Below the pieces are notes generated by a model. That model saw only the letters and a list, made by a program, of their open reading frames with translations, did no database searches and had not been told where the DNA came from. A program made the position numbers and the translations under genes. From the NCBI GenBank assembly GCA_005878835.1, contig VBMV01000072.1:1-39714 (forward strand): 39,714 nt of DNA, read 5' to 3'. Shown one piece after another: positions 34,961-39,714 of the stretch. Numbering within the stretch: position 1 is the first letter of the stretch; each line of letters opens with the position of its first letter. The stretch is from Gammaproteobacteria bacterium. GTDB taxonomy: Bacteria; Pseudomonadota; Gammaproteobacteria; Steroidobacterales; Steroidobacteraceae.

Positions 34961-36157
34961 ATGAAACGAGCCGCACCGGCACTTGAGGCGGCGCTGTCGC
35001 GGCTTGCACAGCGGCAGCTCGCGCGCGCGCGCACTACGCTCGAGGCGTTCGCCGCCGCCGGCACTCGCGTGGTGGCACTCGCCGGCGGGCGCGAGCTCAT
35101 CGACTTCAGCAGCAACGACTACCTGGGTCTCGCGCGCCACCCGGGGCCCGCCGCGGCCATGAGCGCGTGCGCGGCGCGCACCGGCGCAGGCAGCGGCGCC
35201 TCGCATCTGGTGAGCGGCCACGGCGCCGAGCACCAGCGCCTGGAAGAGGAACTGGCGGCCTTCACCGGCCGCGAGCGCGCGCTGCTCTTCTCCACCGGCT
35301 ACATGGCGAACCTCGCGGTGATGAGCGCGCTCGCGGGGCGCGGGGAGCGCGTGCTGCTCGATCGCCTCAGCCACGCATCCCTCATCGACGGCGCGCTGCT
35401 GTCGGGCGCACGCCTGCGGCGCTACCGCCACGCCGATGCGCCGGCCGCCGCAGGGCTGCTCGGCGCCGAGGCTGCCCGCACGGCGCTCATCGCCACCGAC
35501 GGTGTGTTCAGCATGGACGGGGATCTCGCCCCGCTCCCGGAGCTCGCGCGCGCCGCGCGCGCGCACCAGGCCTGGCTGGTGGTCGACGACGCGCACGGCC
35601 TGGGTGTCGTGGGCGCGAGCGGCCGCGGCACCCTCGAGCACTTCGGCCTCGGCGCCGAGCAGGTGCCGGTGCTCATCGGCACGCTCGGCAAGGCCTTCGG
35701 CTCGTTCGGCGCGTTCGTGGCCGGCGGCGCCGATCTCATCGAGTACCTGATCCAGACGGCGCGCGCCTATATCTACACCACCGCGCTGCCGCAGCCGGTG
35801 GCGGCCGCCACGCGCCGCGCGCTCGAGCTGGCGCAGGCCGAGAGCTGGCGGCGCGAGCGCGTGCTGTCGCTCACCGCGCGCTTTCGCACCCAGGCGCGCG
35901 AGGCGCAAGTGCCCCTCACCGACTCCGGCACTCCCATCCAGCCGGTGCTGCTCGGCAGCCCCGCCGCCGCGCTCGCGGCACAGCGGCAGTTGCAGGAGGC
36001 GGGCCTGTGGGTCGTGGCCATCCGGCCGCCCACGGTACCCCAGGGGAGCGCGCGCCTGCGCGTCACGCTGTCTGCGGCGCACACCGAGGCGCAGGTCGAT
36101 GAGCTCGTCGCGCAGCTCGCGCGGGCGTGCGCGCGGGCGCGGAGCGCTCAGGCGTGA
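34961..36157 (+). CDS. bioF: 8-amino-7-oxononanoate synthase
   Basis: 398 aa PLP enzyme of the alpha-oxoamine synthase family, condensing pimeloyl-ACP with L-alanine. Conserved IDFSSNDYLGLARHP, GASHLVSGHGAEHQRLE, ATDGVFSMDGDLAPLPEL, VVDDAHGLGVVG and the PLP lysine in GTLGKAFGSFG are intact. Its stop overlaps the bioH GTG start (GTGA). Confidence 0.97.
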   Translation: MKRAAPALEAALSRLAQRQLARARTTLEAFAAAGTRVVALAGGRELIDFSSNDYLGLARHPGPAAAMSACAARTGAGSGASHLVSGHGAEHQRLEEELAAFTGRERALLFSTGYMANLAVMSALAGRGERVLLDRLSHASLIDGALLSGARLRRYRHADAPAAAGLLGAEAARTALIATDGVFSMDGDLAPLPELARAARAHQAWLVVDDAHGLGVVGASGRGTLEHFGLGAEQVPVLIGTLGKAFGSFGAFVAGGADLIEYLIQTARAYIYTTALPQPVAAATRRALELAQAESWRRERVLSLTARFRTQAREAQVPLTDSGTPIQPVLLGSPAAALAAQRQLQEAGLWVVAIRPPTVPQGSARLRVTLSAAHTEAQVDELVAQLARACARARSAQA

Positions 36158-36931
36158 GCGCTCTGTACTTCGAGGTCCGGGGTCGCGGCCGGGACGTGGT
36201 GCTGCTGCACGGCTGGGGTCTGAACCTCAGGGTGTGGGATGAGCTCGGGGCCGCTCTGGCGCGCCGCTTCCGGGTCATCGCCATCGATCTGCCGGGCCAC
36301 GGCAAGAGCGACTGGGACAGCCGCGCCAGCACGCCGGCGGCGCAGGCGTGGCGGGTGCACGAGACGCTCGCGCCGCTGACGCAGCGCTACGCGCTGCTCG
36401 GGTGGTCCCTGGGGGGGCAGTTCGCGCTCGATCTCGCGGCCGCCATGCCCGCGGGAATCGAGCGCCTGGCGCTGGTCGCCACCACCCCGAAGTTTCTCGC
36501 GGCGGCCGGCTGGCGCTGCGGCACCGCGCCCGCGCTGCTGCGCCGGCTCGAGAGACAATTGCAGGCCGACTGCGAGCGCACCGTGAGCCAGTTCCTCGCG
36601 CTGCAGGTGCGCGGCAGCGCGCCGCGCACCGCCGCGCGCGTGCTGGGGACGCTGCGCCACGCCCTGGCGGTGCACGGAGCGGCGCGCCCGGAGGCACTCG
36701 AGCGCGGCCTGGAGCGGCTGAAGACGGCCGACCTGCGCACGGCGCTGCCGCTGGTGCGCGTACCGGCGCTGGTGATCGCCGGGCGCCTCGACCGGATCAC
36801 GCGCGCGGCCGCCGGCCGGGCACTCGCGGCGGGGCTGCCGCGGGCGCGCTACGTCGAATTCACACGCGCCGCGCACGCCCCGTTCCTGTCGAGCCCGGCG
36901 CGCTTCGCGCAGCTGCTCACGGAGTTCCTGC

Positions 36932-36939
<8 letters not shown>
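36154..36939 (+). CDS. bioH: Pimeloyl-ACP methyl ester carboxylesterase
   Basis: 261 aa alpha/beta hydrolase from GTG 36154, overlapping bioF by 4 nt. Frees pimeloyl-ACP from its methyl ester, ending the BioC-BioH route. LLHGWGLNLRVWDEL (oxyanion region), nucleophile S85 in LLGWSLGGQF, the acid in AGRLDRIT and the histidine in AAHAPFLS complete the triad. Position between bioF and bioC supports the specific call. Confidence 0.95.
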
Positions 36940-38508
<1,569 letters not shown>

Positions 38509-38539
38509 CCGCACGGAACGGGGCGATGGGGGCGGAGCG

Positions 38540-39064
38540 CTATTTCGCTGCGTTCACCATGTAATCGACAGCGTTCGCGATCGACTGGTCGGCAAGATCG
38601 ACCCGGCCGCCTTTGGGTGGCATCACGCCGGACTTGCCTTGAAAGCCTTCGAGCGCGTGCTTGTGAAGCATTGCCAGGCCTTGTCCGAGGCGCGGTGCCC
38701 ACGCTCCCTTGTCGCCAAACTTCGGTGCGCCGGCAATTCCGGCGGCGTGACAAGCGATACAAGTCGTGCTGTAAACCTGCTCACCGGTGAGCACGGCCGC
38801 CGGGGCCGCCGGGGGAGGGGCCGCCCGGGTCGTATCACCCGCATCGAGGGCGGCGTTGTCCTTGCCCGCGACTGCGACTCTGGCTTGCGGGGCGATGCGT
38901 TCGGCGACCAGTCGCTGGTACTGCATGTCGTCCTTGACCGGTTCGGTACGAGCGCCGCTCGCCAGGTACATGGAAAGGAAGAAGGTAGCGACGACCACGC
39001 CGGCGAGAATGCCGACGGCTCGCATGAACAAATCAAGAAACTTACGATCGGCGGCGGCGCTCAC
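38540..39064 (-). CDS. Membrane-anchored cytochrome c (c5-like)
   Basis: 174 aa. An N-terminal helix (about 14-36) anchors it to the inner membrane; a Pro/Ala linker (80-91) leads to a single c-type heme domain with CIACH (102-106) and the axial methionine in GVMPPKGG. Size and the TCIACHAAGIAGAPKFGD pattern resemble cytochrome c5. Being directly downstream of cytochrome oxidase genes on the same strand, it is a likely electron donor to that oxidase. Confidence 0.9.
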   Translation of the reverse strand: MSAAADRKFLDLFMRAVGILAGVVVATFFLSMYLASGARTEPVKDDMQYQRLVAERIAPQARVAVAGKDNAALDAGDTTRAAPPPAAPAAVLTGEQVYSTTCIACHAAGIAGAPKFGDKGAWAPRLGQGLAMLHKHALEGFQGKSGVMPPKGGRVDLADQSIANAVDYMVNAAK

Positions 39065-39076
39065 GGTGCGTTTCGC

Positions 39077-39415
39077 TCACCGCAAAAATGCCGCCAGGCG
39101 CGTCAAGAAGGTGTAGTCCCCTTCCACCGCCATGAGCCCGATCAGAATCAGCAGGCACAGCGGCGGGACGAGAATCGCAAATTTCAGCGCCAGGCGCTCC
39201 CAGGCCATGTGCATGAAGACGGCGACGATGAAGCCTGCCTTGAGCAGCATGAAGGTGATGATCAGAGACCATCTGAGATAGCCTTGCAGATGAAAGTAGT
39301 CGATGAGATAGGAAAAGGTGCTGAAGATGAACAGCAGTGCCCAGATCCATAAATAGATAGCGATGGGATGCTGCTGATGCTCTTCGGCACGTGCGTGTCC
39401 GGCGACTGTGTCCAT
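39077..39415 (-). CDS. Cytochrome c oxidase subunit IV-like membrane protein
   Basis: 112 aa with three hydrophobic helices: IYLWIWALLFIFSTFSYLI, then LKAGFIVAVFMHMAWERLAL and AILVPPLCLLILIGLMAV. The KAGFIVAVFMHM...E pattern is the prokaryotic subunit IV (CyoD/CoxD, PF03626 type) family, which stabilises heme-copper oxidases. A histidine-rich N-terminus (EEHQQHP) precedes the first helix. It lies 6 bp after subunit III and 12 bp before the cytochrome c gene. Confidence 0.9.
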   Translation of the reverse strand: MDTVAGHARAEEHQQHPIAIYLWIWALLFIFSTFSYLIDYFHLQGYLRWSLIITFMLLKAGFIVAVFMHMAWERLALKFAILVPPLCLLILIGLMAVEGDYTFLTRLAAFLR

Positions 39416-39421
39416 GTTTCC

Positions 39422-39714
39422 CTACCAGAGATAAAAGAATGCGAAAATGAATACCCACACCAGGTCGACGAAATGCCAGTACAGGCCGGTGATCTCCACC
39501 GTCTCATAGCTGCCCTTGCGGTCATAAAATCCGCGCCACACCCGCAGAGCTACCACAGTCAGGTAGACAACGCCCGCCGATACGTGCAGGCCGTGGAATC
39601 CGGTGATCATGAAGAAACACGATCCGAACTGCGTCGCGCCCAGAGGGTTTCCCCAGGGACGAACTCCTTCCCGGATGAGCTTGGTCCACTCGAACGCCTG
39701 CATGCCAACGAAGG
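39422..39714 (-). CDS. Cytochrome c oxidase subunit III, 5'-truncated by window edge
   Basis: The frame runs off the window; 97 codons of the C-terminal half are seen. QAFEWTKLIREGVRPWGNPL, FFMITGFHGLHVSAGVVYL and the final ITGLYWHFVDLVWVFIFAFFYLW are the conserved last helices of heme-copper oxidase subunit III. The preceding residues FVG continue in frame, so an internal ATG at 39703 is not the start. Probably an aa3/caa3-type oxidase given the adjacent cytochrome c, but a quinol oxidase cannot be excluded without subunits I and II. Confidence 0.93.
   Translation of the reverse strand, partial: FVGMQAFEWTKLIREGVRPWGNPLGATQFGSCFFMITGFHGLHVSAGVVYLTVVALRVWRGFYDRKGSYETVEITGLYWHFVDLVWVFIFAFFYLW

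Overview
This is a GC-rich (roughly two-thirds G+C by eye), gene-dense chromosomal segment from a gammaproteobacterium. The order pilMNOPQ-aroK/aroB divergent from a class A PBP, the block yicC / rph-rdgB-gmk-rpoZ-spoT-ridA-recG, and bioBFHCD beside cytochrome oxidase genes are typical of that class. A member of the Xanthomonadales/Nevskiales/Steroidobacterales side is plausible, but the genus cannot be read from the sequence.

Layout. 1-339: 3'-truncated DUF6502 gene (minus). 554-2808: dgt and aroB (minus). 2978-4558: a plus-strand Fic gene lying between aroB and aroK, two genes that normally adjoin. 4564-10277: aroK, pilQ, pilP, pilO, pilN, pilM (minus; type IV pilus alignment complex and secretin). 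10278-10735: a 458-bp divergent control region with a c-di-GMP-I (GEMM-I) riboswitch on the minus strand pointing at pilM, a second possible pilM promoter, several palindromes and the ponA promoter. 10736-13797: ponA (PBP1A) and a conserved hypothetical gene (plus). 13834-18674: gltA, an M48 metalloprotease lipoprotein, rpmE and hemW (minus), with a DnaA-box-like cluster and A/T-rich spacer between rpmE and hemW. 18719-21187: an accessory patch with a small secreted protein, gene debris and a second Fic gene. 21415-22284: yicC (minus). 22362-32451: PP2C phosphatase, rph, rdgB, gmk, rpoZ, spoT, ridA, recG, an MFS sugar transporter and ubiA (plus). 32471-33019: exported protein (minus). 33122-33852: dgkA and a GIY-YIG protein (plus). 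33920-38508: bioB-bioF-bioH-bioC-bioD (plus) behind a candidate BirA site. 38540-39714: cytochrome c, cytochrome oxidase subunit IV-like protein and the end of subunit III (minus).

Most genes are housekeeping. The unusual material is regulatory or accessory. (i) A canonical c-di-GMP aptamer precedes the whole pilMNOPQ operon and overlaps the ponA promoter region, suggesting that the second messenger for surface attachment controls building of the pilus machine. (ii) Two unrelated Fic genes sit in otherwise conserved neighbourhoods, and each has its own array of direct repeats over its promoter: 24-bp period for the first, 20/30-bp spacing for the second. This looks like autoregulated, toxin-antitoxin-like modules. 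(iii) Gene debris lies next to the second Fic gene. No rRNA, tRNA, CRISPR array, transposase or phage gene was seen.
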